Shown in pieces: positions 1 to 9,775 of a stretch of 64,000 nucleotides of DNA. Origin of the DNA: Cephalopachus bancanus (lineage: Eukaryota; Chordata; Mammalia; Primates; Tarsiidae); contig JAPVLO010000180.1 in assembly GCA_027257055.1 (NCBI GenBank), forward strand, positions 186,001-250,000. The letters run 5' to 3'. A program made the position numbers and the translations under genes. The first letter of the stretch is position 1; each line of letters starts with the position of its first letter. A model generated the notes under the pieces. It made no database searches. It was not told where the DNA came from and saw only the letters and a program-made list of their open reading frames with translations.

Positions 1-534
1 ATACTGTTGGTGAGGGGAGGTCTGATGAGAGCCCTGGTGATACTACTAACAGCTGTTGAAGGAGGCTACCCACTCTAGATTTCATGACGTAAAAACCAGC
101 CCTCAACACTCTCCATTTTCCTTTCTTCTTCACGTTTGGAAATTTTGTCTTCATGATAGTTAATTGTTTACTGGTTTTCTTAAGGGGCAAAGTTTAATAT
201 AAGTAAAAAGAGTTGTTCACAGGAGAGACTTGATTAATAAATAAAACCAACAACAGGAAACCACGAAGAAGAAAATCCCACTAACAGAGATAACCAGTAA
301 TATTTTGTGCAGATGTAATTGTAGACTTTAATGTGCTGTTTTATTTATTTATTTTTTTTGAGTTGGAATCTCACTCTGTTGCCCAGACTGGAGTGCAGTG
401 GCTGCTCCCAGCCACCGCAGCCTCGATCAGCTGGGCTCCGGCGATCCTTCCGCCTCAGCCTTCCAAGAAGCCAGAACTACAGGTGTGTGCTACCACGCCC
501 GGCTAATTTTTTTTTGATTTATTGTAGAGATGAG

Positions 535-1104
535 TGAGAGGACCGTGATAAAGTATACCATAGACTTAGGTTAAGAGCATGCTATAATCCAATAAATATG
601 TAATCAGCTTGTGGACAATAGCACAGCCATTTTTAGTTTTCTGTCTTAAAACATAACCTGTAACTGTTTAAAGTTTCAGTTATGGGAAAAACTGCAAAGC
701 TCCGGTTACAAGCTTCAACCCCTTCCCTTATCTCACTTTCCCCTTAGCAACAACCAATCAAGTGCCAGGGGGTAATCACCTAAGTTTCCAGATGTCTCTG
801 CAACTTCCCTAACTAGTGGGCCAAGGTCAGCCCGAGTCAGGCTAGCCAATCCTCCACGATTAAGCTGACCACCAGAGGTTACTACCCAATTAATGGTAAC
901 ACAACTGGAAAGCCCCCCAAACTCCTCCTCCCTTTGTGTAAAAGCATAAAAGGTATCTGCTTAAGGAAATCAGAGCCTCTGAATGTACTCGCTGTGTCAG
1001 TTGTCGACAGAGGCCCAGGCTCGAGCTTGTAAATAAAGACCCTCTTGAACTTTCATCGGAATTGGCTCTTGGTGGTCTCTCGGATTGAACTTTCGGCCAC
1101 TACA
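535..1104 (+). repeat. 5' LTR of the provirus
   Basis: Starts TG and ends CA next to the primer site. CCAAT boxes lie at about 754-758 and 846-850, a TATA-like CATAAAAGG at 945-953 and an AATAAA signal at 1032-1037. Compared by eye with the 3' LTR it shows seven substitutions, all transitions, and two single-base indels over about 570 positions, about 98.5% identity. Confidence 0.95.
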
Positions 1105-1106
1105 TT

Positions 1107-1124
1107 TGGGGGCTCTCCCGGGAT
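1107..1124 (+). promoter_or_regulatory. Primer binding site, tRNA-Pro type
   Basis: Two bases after the LTR end lies TGGGGGCTCTCCCGGGAT, differing at two positions from the complement of the tRNA-Pro 3' end (TGGGGGCTCGTCCGGGAT). This primer is typical of many gammaretroviruses. Confidence 0.88.
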
Positions 1125-1167
1125 CCCAGAGACCCCGAGACCCAGTCCGGAGGGTTTTCAGGCCGGC

Positions 1168-1180
1168 AGTTGGTAAGTCG
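1168..1180 (+). promoter_or_regulatory. Candidate retroviral splice donor
   Basis: AGTTGGTAAGTCG in the leader just after the primer site matches the consensus donor GGTAAGT. This is the usual place for the envelope mRNA donor in simple retroviruses. Use is not shown by sequence alone. Confidence 0.5.
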
Positions 1181-1482
1181 CTCCCGGGTTAGCGCATCTG
1201 TGTTCTATGTCTCAGGTGGAGCTCCACACTTTGTTCTGAGGTCGGTATCAGGTTAGGCGGACGTGCTGGAAAGCCACCGGCCGGGGCTCGTGGGAGACGT
1301 CTCACATCCCCATCTTGAAGACGAGGTCTTCATCTGTGGAGAAGGTCAGACTCGTCGACGGTCTGTCTCTCCCCTATCATACTTTCAGATTTGTTTTCGC
1401 GGCCACTACTGTCTGTCTCTTGTCATTTTCCCTTTTTGTCTTGTTGGTTGTGTTTGTTGGGGCGACAATACTGACAAGTGAG

Positions 1483-1735
1483 ATGGGACAGACACAGACA
1501 ATGTGCGCCACTGAGTGGCCCGCCTTCAATGTAGGCTGGCCACGAGAAGGGACCTTTCTAACAAGTATTCTCTTGCAGGTCAAGAGTCACAGCCTCGCGA
1601 GAAGCAGAATCCCTTTCATAAGTTCCCAAAGAACCCCTTTTACCCTGTTCTCCCTGATTCTAACTTGGAAGAGATAATTCTCCCCCCCATACCAGTCAGC
1701 TCCCTCTAAACTTTCAGCCCCACCAGCACCACCCC
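1483..1735 (+). pseudogene. gag remnant: deleted matrix and proline-rich region
   Basis: An ATG opens a frame beginning MGQTQT, the myristoylation-type start of gammaretroviral Gag. It passes directly to a matrix-like motif, [14 protein letters not shown], that is normally far downstream, so most of matrix is deleted. After a frame change, the sequence reads as proline-rich p12-like sequence, with a C-run where a PPxY-type late-domain motif is expected. Capsid is not recognisable. The remnant runs into the GC-rich segment at a long C-run (about 1731-1740). It is not functional. Confidence 0.75.
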
Positions 1736-1739
1736 CCCC

Positions 1740-2285
1740 CACAGCCTGTGTGCGGAGCCGTGTGTCCCGGAGGCTCCGGGACCGTGGTGGCAGGCGGCAG
1801 CGGTGGCGGAGCAGTCCTCCACGGGCCATAACGTCTCCAGCCGTGGGGAGGACCTTCCCTGGAGGGAGCCGGGAAACGGTGCCCACGCCGCGGGGCCAAG
1901 GCCGGTTCTGGGAAGCAGGCGGCGACCAGCTGGAGTGCACAGCCACGGAGTCGGAGTGCTGGGAGCTGCTACTGCGCCGCGGCAAGCTGCTGGTGCTGGG
2001 CGGCCACCTGAAGGCAGCGCTGGAGGCGCTGTGCCGCGGGGCCCCGGCCAGGCCCAAGTGCCTCGGCACCCTGGTGGGCTACCTGGTGTTCAACTACTGG
2101 CTCCACCACGGGCTGGGCTGGAGTGCAGCCCCTGCTGCGGCCGTGGGCGCCGGCGGCATCCTCAGCTGCCTGGGCTGCCGGGGCTTCCTGAGCGAGCCGG
2201 TGACTGCCCTGCTGTGGCAGGAGGCGGCATGTGCTCAAATATATTTCTTGTGTGATTGAGTGAATAAACACAGAAACACATGTGA
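1740..2285 (+). other. GC-rich insert with ORF, probable host mRNA capture
   Basis: About 545 bp of strikingly GC-rich sequence lies inside an otherwise AT-rich provirus. The frame open from 1750 to 2259 (169 codons) contains a protein-like stretch from about 1926 to 2220 with GC-rich third positions. It includes ECWELLLRRGKLLVLGGHLK and, further on, VGYLVFNYWLHHGLGW, an apparent hydrophobic membrane-type region. The codons leave the GC-rich part at about 2228, and the frame ends by chance at 2259. An AATAAA signal at 2263-2268 follows in AT-rich sequence, as in a 3' UTR. I do not recognise the gene, and no intron is evident. A spliced cellular mRNA captured by template switching is the best explanation. 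An unusual retroviral leader or gag segment is the alternative. Confidence 0.6.
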
Positions 2286-2333
2286 CTGATTCGGGAACAG
2301 CAGTTGGCCTCGCCTGGGCCGCCACTAGCCCAG

Positions 2334-2746
2334 TGGCAAGAAGGAAAGGTTAATAGCAGTTAAAGGTATTTCCCTTTGAAAGGCAAGTTGCAACTTTAAA
2401 GGCCTGCCCAGTGTTAGGCAGGTTTTATTTAAGAAAGGCCAGATGGCCCAGAGACTGGCTATTTCATAGAAATGAAAAAGAGTCTTATCTAAAACCCCCC
2501 TTCTGAAGTTGACAGTTTACAAGCCTGCAGTTCCTGGAAACCATTCTTTCTTTGAAAAATCTGATTTTGCTAAGTACAACCTTGTAAAATTCCAAAGGAA
2601 ATATGTAATCACTCAACACGACCCCCCTCCCTTACCTAAACGAGGGTATAAATTCTCGGGCCCGCTGGGCTGTGCTAGTCAGCGTAATAAAGTGCCACTT
2701 CCTATAATAGTCTCGGTGTCACAATCTCTCTATTTTTCCTGCTACA
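2334..2746 (+). repeat. Second, unrelated LTR inside the provirus
   Basis: A 413-bp block running from TG (TGGCAAGAAGG) to CA (CCTGCTACA). It has a TATA box TATAAA at 2647-2652 and AATAAA at 2686-2691, followed by an R/U5-like stretch. A tRNA-Gly-like primer site starts four bases later. Its sequence is unlike the outer LTRs, and no second copy occurs in the window. The 5' boundary is less certain than the 3' one. Confidence 0.75.
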
Positions 2747-2750
2747 TTTC

Positions 2751-2768
2751 TGGTGTGTCGGCCGGGAA
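2751..2768 (+). promoter_or_regulatory. Second primer binding site, tRNA-Gly-like
   Basis: TGGTGTGTCGGCCGGGAA matches the complement of a tRNA-Gly 3' end (TGGTGCATTGGCCGGGAA) at 15 of 18 positions. It sits directly after the inner LTR. Confidence 0.65.
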
Positions 2769-4200
2769 ATGGAGATTGGAGATGGTGTGTTCCACCTCCT
2801 TTGTCATCGAGGTGCCACCTCCAGGGCAACGGGAAGGGCAATCTCGCCTGGCGTGCAACGGACTTTTTGATCCGTAGGAGAGAGGCCCCTCCCAGCACAC
2901 TGAAGCTTGGACGGCGAAAGCACAACAGGAACCCAAGAGGCGAGGAACTGGCACAAGGACGACCACCTGACGGAAAGGACAGAAAGACCACCCGATGGAA
3001 AGGGTAGGAATAAAGGCCTTTACATAGACCTGCCAACGGATGGCAGAAGGGGAGCTTGATCACCTCCCGGAGCCCGCTAGTAATCTTCCAGCCTGAAGGA
3101 AAGGGCTGAAAGGCAGTAAAAGAAAATACTGTCTGAAGATAAACCCGTAGACTCCTAGGATTAGGGCGAGTTGACGAATGTGCTATGTGTTTATATGTAA
3201 ATGAGATGGACGGCGGGAAGGTTCCACATAGTTAGTCTGCGTTGGGGGTATACCAACCTACCAATTGCTAAGAGGTGTCTGAGATATCTTCATGAGGAGT
3301 ATAACTGAAGGGAGACAAAGTGGATATTTTCCATACCTGTCATTTTCTTATTTATGTGTGCCTGTCACTTTAAATATGCTAAAAGGCTGGTTGAGTCATT
3401 ATGCTTTACGTGATGGGGCGTCATCTTTTAAAAACTTGGTTGGCACATATTTCTTGATGTCATTTTATGTCTTCCTTTATTTGTGTGGTGTTTTCTCCTA
3501 ACCCGTTGGCACTGTTAAAATTTCTGCCTTTAGTTGTTAAGGTTGTGGAAAATTGCCTGTTGCATATAAAGAGTGTTACTGGTTATCTTAAATTCTTTCC
3601 AGGGACCACTCCCCCTCCCTTCCTTAGCCTGTGTTCTCCTTTATAAATTCTAAAGGGGCTCATTCTAATCCACCTATAAAAAAACGGAAAAATGTCTCTT
3701 ATATGCTACCTAGCCTTTTGTTAACTCAGTGTAAGTTAATGCTAGCCCTGAAACTAATCTTTCTCTGGCAACTAAGGGAATGAATAGGCTGTTCTCGTTT
3801 TCAAATACTAAAAGCCAGGTTAGTTAAAAGTAAGTCCGTTCCTCAAGGTTTAGGCCTTGCCTAAAATCGTAATCAACTACTTGTCCCTGTAAAACTGTTG
3901 GGAAGTTTCTCAGAGTCTTGTAATGTATGCTGAGTCCCTATATTATATTGTAATACTAAGTAATACTAATGCTTGCGTTTTTTTGGCTATGCTCATTTAA
4001 TTGTCCATGTCTTACAACTAAAGGTGCTGTTTAATAATTCATGAGGATTTTTAACAATATTGCCTGTTCATAATTAAGAATATGTAAAAACAGATTATTT
4101 TACATCTTTATAGTCTGTTCACTCTAAAGGGTTTTAAACCAGGCCGTTTTTATAAACATCACTGGAAAAGTCATAAAGCAAAAAAAAAAAAAGGAAAAAA
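2769..4200 (+). other. Retroviral leader and unrecognised gag-position sequence
   Basis: It begins as a G/A-rich leader (2769-3130) and becomes AT-rich. I found no capsid motif or long frame. By position it should carry gag; it has decayed or been replaced. Confidence 0.5.
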
Positions 4201-4400
4201 ACTCCAAAATGAGCACCAGTCAAAGAAAAGGTAAACAAATTGGCAGTTGCCACTAAAGGCAAAAACTCCAGCCACCCAAAAGAGGCCTAATAAGGATAAC
4301 CTGCTAAGGGGATGGTATCAGCTGCTATGAATGTGGTCAATCTAGACACCTAAAGCACAATTGTTCTTAATAGCCTAAACCCCCAGAACTTTGTCCAATA
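4200..4400 (+). pseudogene. gag nucleocapsid remnant with intact zinc knuckle
   Basis: Positions 4323-4364 encode CYECGQSRHLKHNC, a perfect CX2CX4HX4C retroviral zinc knuckle that binds genomic RNA. The flanking sequence has stops in the same frame, and the basic residues typical of nucleocapsid are visible upstream. This fixes the end of gag. Confidence 0.85.
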
Positions 4401-4483
4401 TCTGGACTAAAAAGCCACTGAAAGAGATGGTGCCTCCACTCCCAAAGGGGGGAGGGAAACACCTAGCTCAGCGATAGTGGCTG

Positions 4484-4669
4484 TTGTTTGAAGGGGGAGG
4501 GGCATGGCCCAGCGCAACACTGTATGCCATCCACCCAGAAAATCCTTGGGTCTATATAAATGTGGCTGGGGTCCAAATTAATTTCTTAATTAATACTGAG
4601 GTTAAGTTTTTAGCCCTTGTGCTCATACTGAACTTCTGCCTCCTAAAACCTGCTCTCCAGTGGAATTAA
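4484..4669 (+). pseudogene. Protease remnant with a changed active site
   Basis: A 61-codon open frame just after the nucleocapsid remnant. It reads NPWVYINVAGVQINFLINTE, the region around the aspartic protease catalytic loop. The canonical Asp-Thr-Gly is Asn-Thr-Glu here (codons at 4592-4600), which removes the catalytic Asp. The following flap region is not recognisable. It cannot be an active protease. Confidence 0.72.
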
Positions 4670-4679
4670 AGGTGTTCCA

Positions 4680-5001
4680 AAAACTGAATGTTTCACCTAA
4701 CTTTTACTAAAAGGTGAATTCAAATTATGACTGTAAAAGGTTATCTATAAATAAATTAAAAAAAAACAAAAAGCAAAGAAAAAAATTAAAAGGTTGTTAG
4801 TATACAAATAAAATTTTAGCAGAAAAACAAAAAAAGAGAAAGGAATATAAAAATATATATATATATATTCATCTAAGAGGAAATCTTATATGGTACATTT
4901 CTGTCCTATAATAAAATAGTTATGAAAACTTTTTTAAAAGGGGTAGAAAACAAAAATAAAATGGTATAAGTACACCAAAAATGGTATAAACAAAGTTAAA
5001 A

Positions 5002-5040
<39 letters not shown>

Positions 5041-5830
5041 CAAAGAAAATTCTATAAACAATCTAGGCATAATAAAGTCTTTTCTGAATGCAAGTCTCCA
5101 AACATTTTCGGATTTCTCTTCAAATTTTATATAGAATTTATTTAAGTGCCTAGTTCAAATTATAGTCTAAAACAATCTGTCAGGCTACCATTATAGTCCA
5201 GAAATACAAAAGCTGGTACTTGTAATAAAGCTACAGAAATTAAAGTTTATCATTTAAATTATGCTAATAACTTCAGACCTTGTAGCTTTTGTATAAAAAG
5301 GTAATCAGCTACTGCCTGCAATTGTCAAAATGTAGGCCTGACTTTATTTCTTTTATTGAGCTAGAATCCAGTAATTTCATGCCCACATAATGGTCATGCA
5401 AAAATTCCAGCCAGTGCCTGCAAATAATGCCACTGCTAAACGCCTTAAGTCAGACAGGGAGAGATTTTCGATCTCTGGCTAGGCAGGACTGCGCCCATTA
5501 TCAGCTCTGAAGAAATTACAGAAGATGGACCTTCACCCCTCAACACCCCAATTGATTATGGGATCGAAAAATCTCTAAAGTATAAATAATTGAGGCAGAG
5601 TAGCTGGCACAGGTTAAACATAAATAAATTTCCTATAGGTAGGTTTTGAAAGGCGTTCAAACGTTTCTACTGCAGGCCGAGTGGCAACCTGTCCCACCCC
5701 TTGGCAAATCCAGGGAAAATTCCATCAAATGTAAGACTAGGACAGTATAATTTCAATTTGCGGGTTAACATAATAATCACTAGAAATCCTTTGGAGACAT
5801 AAGTAAACTAAACATAGGTATTTGGTATTT
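4680..5830 (+). other. Decayed pol-position sequence
   Basis: Very AT-rich, with (TA)n runs at about 4853-4867 and 5011-5036. I found no reverse-transcriptase YxDD-type motif and no RNase H signature in any frame. The polymerase is deleted or unrecognisable. 5400-5640 may be degraded pol sequence. Confidence 0.5.
5011..5036. repeat. (TA)n microsatellite
   Basis: About 13 TA units following an A-run, inside the decayed pol-position sequence of the provirus. A shorter (AT)n lies at 4853-4867. Confidence 0.9.
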
Positions 5831-5841
5831 CATCACTCAGA

Positions 5842-6180
5842 ATGCAAGTCCCTGAAATGGAATTTGTTAAACCTTTAAAATTGTTTAATGGTAGGCCTCT
5901 TGTTAAGGGCATACAGGGAGACTTAAAGGAATTAAAAAGTCTTATCCTAAAACAGCAAATGCAGGCCTTAGGTTCAGTCCTAAAAGCCATCCATTGTCAA
6001 GTCAGAGAACAATTGCCAATTAGTTAAACTACCGATGCTCATTCTTTTAAGCCAGGTGATATGGTATGGGTAAAAGAGTAAAATGTATAATCTCTAAAGC
6101 CCCTCTGGAGGGGGCCATTTACTCTTCTTTTACATAACAGAACTAAGCTGGCCTTCCAGGACTGGGAGTGCACCGCAGAT
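5842..6180 (+). pseudogene. Integrase C-terminal remnant
   Basis: A frame from 5842 to 6027 ends QALGSVLKAIHCQVREQLPI. After its stop the same reading continues with a PGDMVWVKE motif (about 6050-6080), then a WRGPF-like GPY/F motif. This order is typical of the C-terminal DNA-binding domain of gammaretroviral integrase. Several stops interrupt it, and the catalytic core upstream is not recognisable. Confidence 0.75.
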
Positions 6181-6439
6181 TCAGCTTAAGGGAGAACACC
6201 CCTTAAGCTGACCATTCAGAAAGTCACGAAACCCAACGAAGAATGTGGAACTAATTTAGCCAGCCCTGCTCCAAAAGCGTAAGGATACTTCAGGCCCTGC
6301 TTCAATCACACTCTGGAAGCTGATTGATCCATGCACAGCGGAAGATTAAGGATTCAGCTTAAGGACTCAGTGGACATTACTGATAAGCCTTTGTTTTGCT
6401 TTGTTAACCTTTATACTTGCTGAACCATTTGTAACTTTA

Positions 6440-7040
6440 TTTGTTGTAAAATTAACAGTTGTCCCCATTGATCATGTTAGAAAAGGGTTTCACTAGCATT
6501 TCCATCCTTTCTTACGATAGGAAGTTTACTTGTGCTTTTATGCATTTCTACCTCATCTGGGTATCTACCGCTTCCCCCCTATACCCAGCATGTAAATGTA
6601 TAGAAACTATCTGGCCACGCTTAAAGGTTTTCCATCGTTATTCATCCCAGCCAGAAGTTTGTTATACTGATAAACGTATCTGCACCCATAATGGCCAGCT
6701 ATACTTTGCTAGATTATCAAAACAAAACTACCAGTACACTAAAGCTGGTGTCATAGCTTGTAACACCCCCGGAAGCACAAATTGAGTTTGTTGGGATTTT
6801 GCTCCCTCACCCAAAGCTAAAAAGCCAATTAAAGAAACTGTGCAATTAGTAGTTCCTCCGACTGCCCAACAGTCGAAACTAACCTCCTTCCCTCAATCGT
6901 GGAAAGTAGGGCAAAATCTGTTTATAAATTTGGCTGAAAATATAGCTCGGACACTAGGTATCACCAATTGTTGGGTATGTAGAGGGGTACTAATAACTAA
7001 AAAGTGGCCTTGTAAGGGAACCGGTCACTGCAATAACCCA
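6440..7040 (+). pseudogene. Envelope surface subunit remnant, C-terminal part deleted
   Basis: A hydrophobic signal-peptide-like stretch occurs in a shifted frame near 6505-6570. Open frames 6459-6785 and 6840-7121 carry surface-subunit-like sequence with many Cys. NCWVCRG near 6967-6990 is the CxxC motif seen in gamma-type surface proteins. Shortly after, near 7040, the sequence passes directly to the fusion-peptide region. The end of the surface subunit and the cleavage site are therefore missing. Frameshifts are present. Not functional. Confidence 0.75.
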
Positions 7041-7044
7041 GTCA

Positions 7045-7580
7045 GTGTTGCTAGGACTAGGCCTTGCCGGGGCAGGGACAGATATCGCCTCCCTAGCCAC
7101 TCAATCCCATCATTACAGTAGCCTTCGGGCTGCAAGAGAGTCTAACATAAAAAAGAATAGAAACTTCTATTTCACACTTACAGGAATCCCTAACCTCTCT
7201 GTCTGAAGTAGTTCTGCAAAACCGTAGAGGCTTAAACCTACTGTTCCTCCAGCAAGGTGGCCTCTGCGCCACCCTGGGAGAAGAATGTTGTTTCTACACC
7301 AACCATTCAGAAATAGTAAAGGAATCCATAGCTAAAGTGCGAGAAGGTTTGGCTAAGCGTAAATTAGAGTGGGAGCAGAAACAGGGGTGGTTTGAAAGTT
7401 GGTTTAACTACTCACCTTGGTTAACCACACTATTGTCTGCTTTAATAGGCCCCATGATCATACTCTTGCTGTTGCTGGTCCATGTATTATAAACAAGCTA
7501 ATAACTTTTGTAAAAACTAAAATAAACACTGTGCAACTTATGGTCCTCAAACAACAATATCAACAGGTACCCCTGGACAA
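7045..7580 (+). pseudogene. Envelope transmembrane subunit remnant
   Basis: A Gly/Ala/Leu-rich fusion-peptide-like stretch starts near 7047. After a frame shift (about 7140-7165) the frame runs to a stop at 7490-7492. It contains LQNRRGLN, the start of the immunosuppressive-type region, followed by a CX6CC motif and a C-terminal membrane anchor. A cytoplasmic-tail-like sequence follows in another frame up to about 7590, so an indel separates it from the anchor. The protein is broken at no fewer than two places. Confidence 0.82.
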
Positions 7581-7627
7581 CTCAGCATGTTAAAGGAATC
7601 CAAGATTAGATTCACTCTACCCTCATG

Positions 7628-7639
7628 AAAAGGGGGCGA
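7628..7639 (+). promoter_or_regulatory. Polypurine tract
   Basis: AAAAGGGGGCGA directly abuts the TG of the 3' LTR, as expected for the plus-strand primer of reverse transcription. Confidence 0.85.
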
Positions 7640-8211
7640 TGAGAGGACTGTAATAAAGTATACCATAGACTTAGTGTTAAGAGCATGCTATAATCCAATA
7701 AATATGTAATCAGCTTGTGGACAATAGCACAGCCATTTTTAGTTTTCTGTCTTAAAACATAACCTGTAACTGTTTAAAGTTTCAGTTATGGGAAAAACTG
7801 CAAAGCTCCGGTTACAAGCTTCAACCCCTTCCCTTATCTCACTTTCCCCTTAGCAACAACCAATCAAGTACCAGGGGGTAATCACCTAAGTTTCCAGATG
7901 TCTCTGCAACTTCCCCAGCTAGTGGACCAAGGTCAGCCCGAGTCAGGCTAGCCAATCCTCCACGATTAAGCTGACCACCAGAGGTTACTACCCAATTAAT
8001 GGTAACACAACTGGAAAGCCCCCCAAACTCCTCCTCCCTTTGTGTAAAAGCATAAAAGGCATCTGCTTAAGGAAATCAGAGCCTCTGAATGTACTCCGCT
8101 GTGTCAGTTGTCGACAGAGGCCCAGGCTCGAGCTTGTAAATAAAGACCCTCTTGAACTTTCATCGGAATTGGCTCTTGGTGGTCTCTCGGATTGAACTTT
8201 CGGCCACTACA
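7640..8211 (+). repeat. 3' LTR of the provirus
   Basis: Runs from TGAGAGGACTG to GGCCACTACA, with a TATA-like CATAAAAGG at 8051-8059 and AATAAA at 8139-8144. It pairs with 535-1104. The ATGAG duplication follows at 8212-8216. Its polyadenylation signal is in sense with MYO5B. Confidence 0.95.
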
Positions 8212-8432
8212 ATGAGATCTTGCCAAGTTGCCCAGGCGGATCTCGAACTCGCGGGCTCAGTCAATCCATTCACCTCGGCCTTCCAAAGTGTGGGATTACA
8301 GGCTGAGCCACTGAGCCCGGCTAATGTGCTGTTTTAAATAAATGGAAATCCTTTTTAAATCTTATATAATTTTATACATCCTTTTATAAATTTTATTCCA
8401 TAGCATACTGACTGTTTTAAAACTCAGCAGAA

Positions 8433-8748
8433 GCTGGGTACAGTGCCTCATGCCCGTCATCTCAGCATGTTGGGAGGCAGAGACGAGAGGATTGCCTGAG
8501 CCTTAGGGGCTTGAGACCAGCCTGGGCAACTTGGCGAGACCTCGTCTCTACAATAAATCAGGAAGAATTAGCCAGCTGTGGTGGCGCATGTCTGTATTCC
8601 AGCTACTTGGAAGACTGAGGCAGAAGGATCGCCTGAGCCCAGCAGGTTGAGGCTGTGGTGGCTGGGAGCGTGCCACTGTACTCCAGCCTGGGTGACAGAG
8701 TAAGACACTGACTCAAAAAAAAACAAAAAACAAAAAAACAAAAAATAC
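8433..8748 (+). mobile_element. Alu dimer
   Basis: Full dimer with an A-rich tail. Duplications AACTCAGCAGAA (8421-8432) and AACCCAGCAGAA (8749-8760) differ by one base. Confidence 0.93.
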
Positions 8749-9775
8749 AACCCAGCAGAATGTGGCGAGTAGCTTCCCTACTGTCTTCACTAGCTATAGC
8801 TTCAGTGAGTCCATATCTCTACTCCTGTGTAAGATTATTTCATGAGACAAGGAAGAAGACTCTGTGGATGAAAAACACCCAGTAGGTGGTGCCTGCTGCC
8901 CTCCAGAGAGGGTGAACCAGTCTGCACCACGAGGGGTATTCCTGTTGGTTCATGCACTCTAGCTGAGGTCCTTTCACTCTTTGCTTTTGCTTGTCCATGG
9001 ATAACAGTGCTAACAGTCTTTTATTTGTGTCTGTGGTGAGTGGTCAGGCTGGATAGTTTTTCATACGTATTTGTGTTCTTATTTTGTGATTTGTATTCTA
9101 TGTATAATTTTCTCTTGTGGTGTTGGTTTTCTTTTTGATTTCTTGTAACTCTTTAGATAGAAAAGTTACAGATTCAGTCATGTAATGCAGAATCTGCTCC
9201 CCATTCCCATTTCACTTTACAAATAGTATATTTTGTGATAGTGTTAGTGTTTTATATCCCAGTCATATATTTTTCTGCATGGTTTTAGCTGTGGCATCAT
9301 CCTTCAAAAGCTCTTCCTTCCAGAACTTACACAAAATTTTGCCCATTTTTATTGGTTTTGTTTTTCTTTTTGGTTTTGTTGTTTATGTTTGTTCCACCTA
9401 AAACTGTTATGGTTAGAGGGAATAAGAATAAGAATAGTGGCTTATTTTTTTTTTCCTGAAGTGCTAACTAGTTTACCTCCCAGTATTATTTGAAAATCTC
9501 CTTTTAACCTTTTATTTACAATTTTAACATTATCATATACAAATTTACTCTGTGTGCTTGCATTTGTTTCCGAATTTCATCTTACTTTTTTTTATCTGCA
9601 TAGTACTTTAAGTATTAGGTTTATAATAGAACTTAAGATTTGTTGATACAAGTCACTCTAAAAGTGGTGTGGGAGGAACACAGAATTCTATGTTATCTTA
9701 AAAGTTGACTATTATCCCAGTAAATTGAGTCTATGCCCGTAGAATTTTCTAAAAAGTCTATAAAGAACAGTAATT

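Larger units (their letters stand above)
535..8211 (+). mobile_element. Chimeric class I (gamma-like) endogenous retrovirus
   Basis: A 7.7-kb provirus in the same orientation as MYO5B. It has paired LTRs (570 and 572 bp), a 5-bp target duplication ATGAG (530-534, 8212-8216), a tRNA-Pro-type primer site and a polypurine tract. Recognisable remnants run in the order gag start, nucleocapsid, protease, integrase C-terminus, envelope. Reverse transcriptase and RNase H were not found. The interior also holds a GC-rich probably host-derived segment and a second, unrelated LTR with its own primer site, so it is a recombinant. All coding remnants carry stops, frameshifts or deletions. The envelope transmembrane remnant has the CX6CC arrangement of gamma/D-type viruses. 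I do not assign a named family. Confidence 0.92.
344..8322 (-). mobile_element. Antisense Alu split by an endogenous retrovirus
   Basis: The right arm (344-534) and the left arm (8217-8322) of one minus-strand Alu lie on either side of the provirus. The Alu has its own 14-bp target duplication, AATGTGCTGTTTTA, at 330-343 and 8323-8336. Removing the provirus and one copy of its ATGAG duplication restores a continuous Alu, so the Alu came first. Confidence 0.93.

Noticed and set aside
2334..7639. A second complete provirus nested inside the first
   Set aside because: The inner LTR has no partner copy and no target duplication was seen around it, so recombination fits better than nested insertion.
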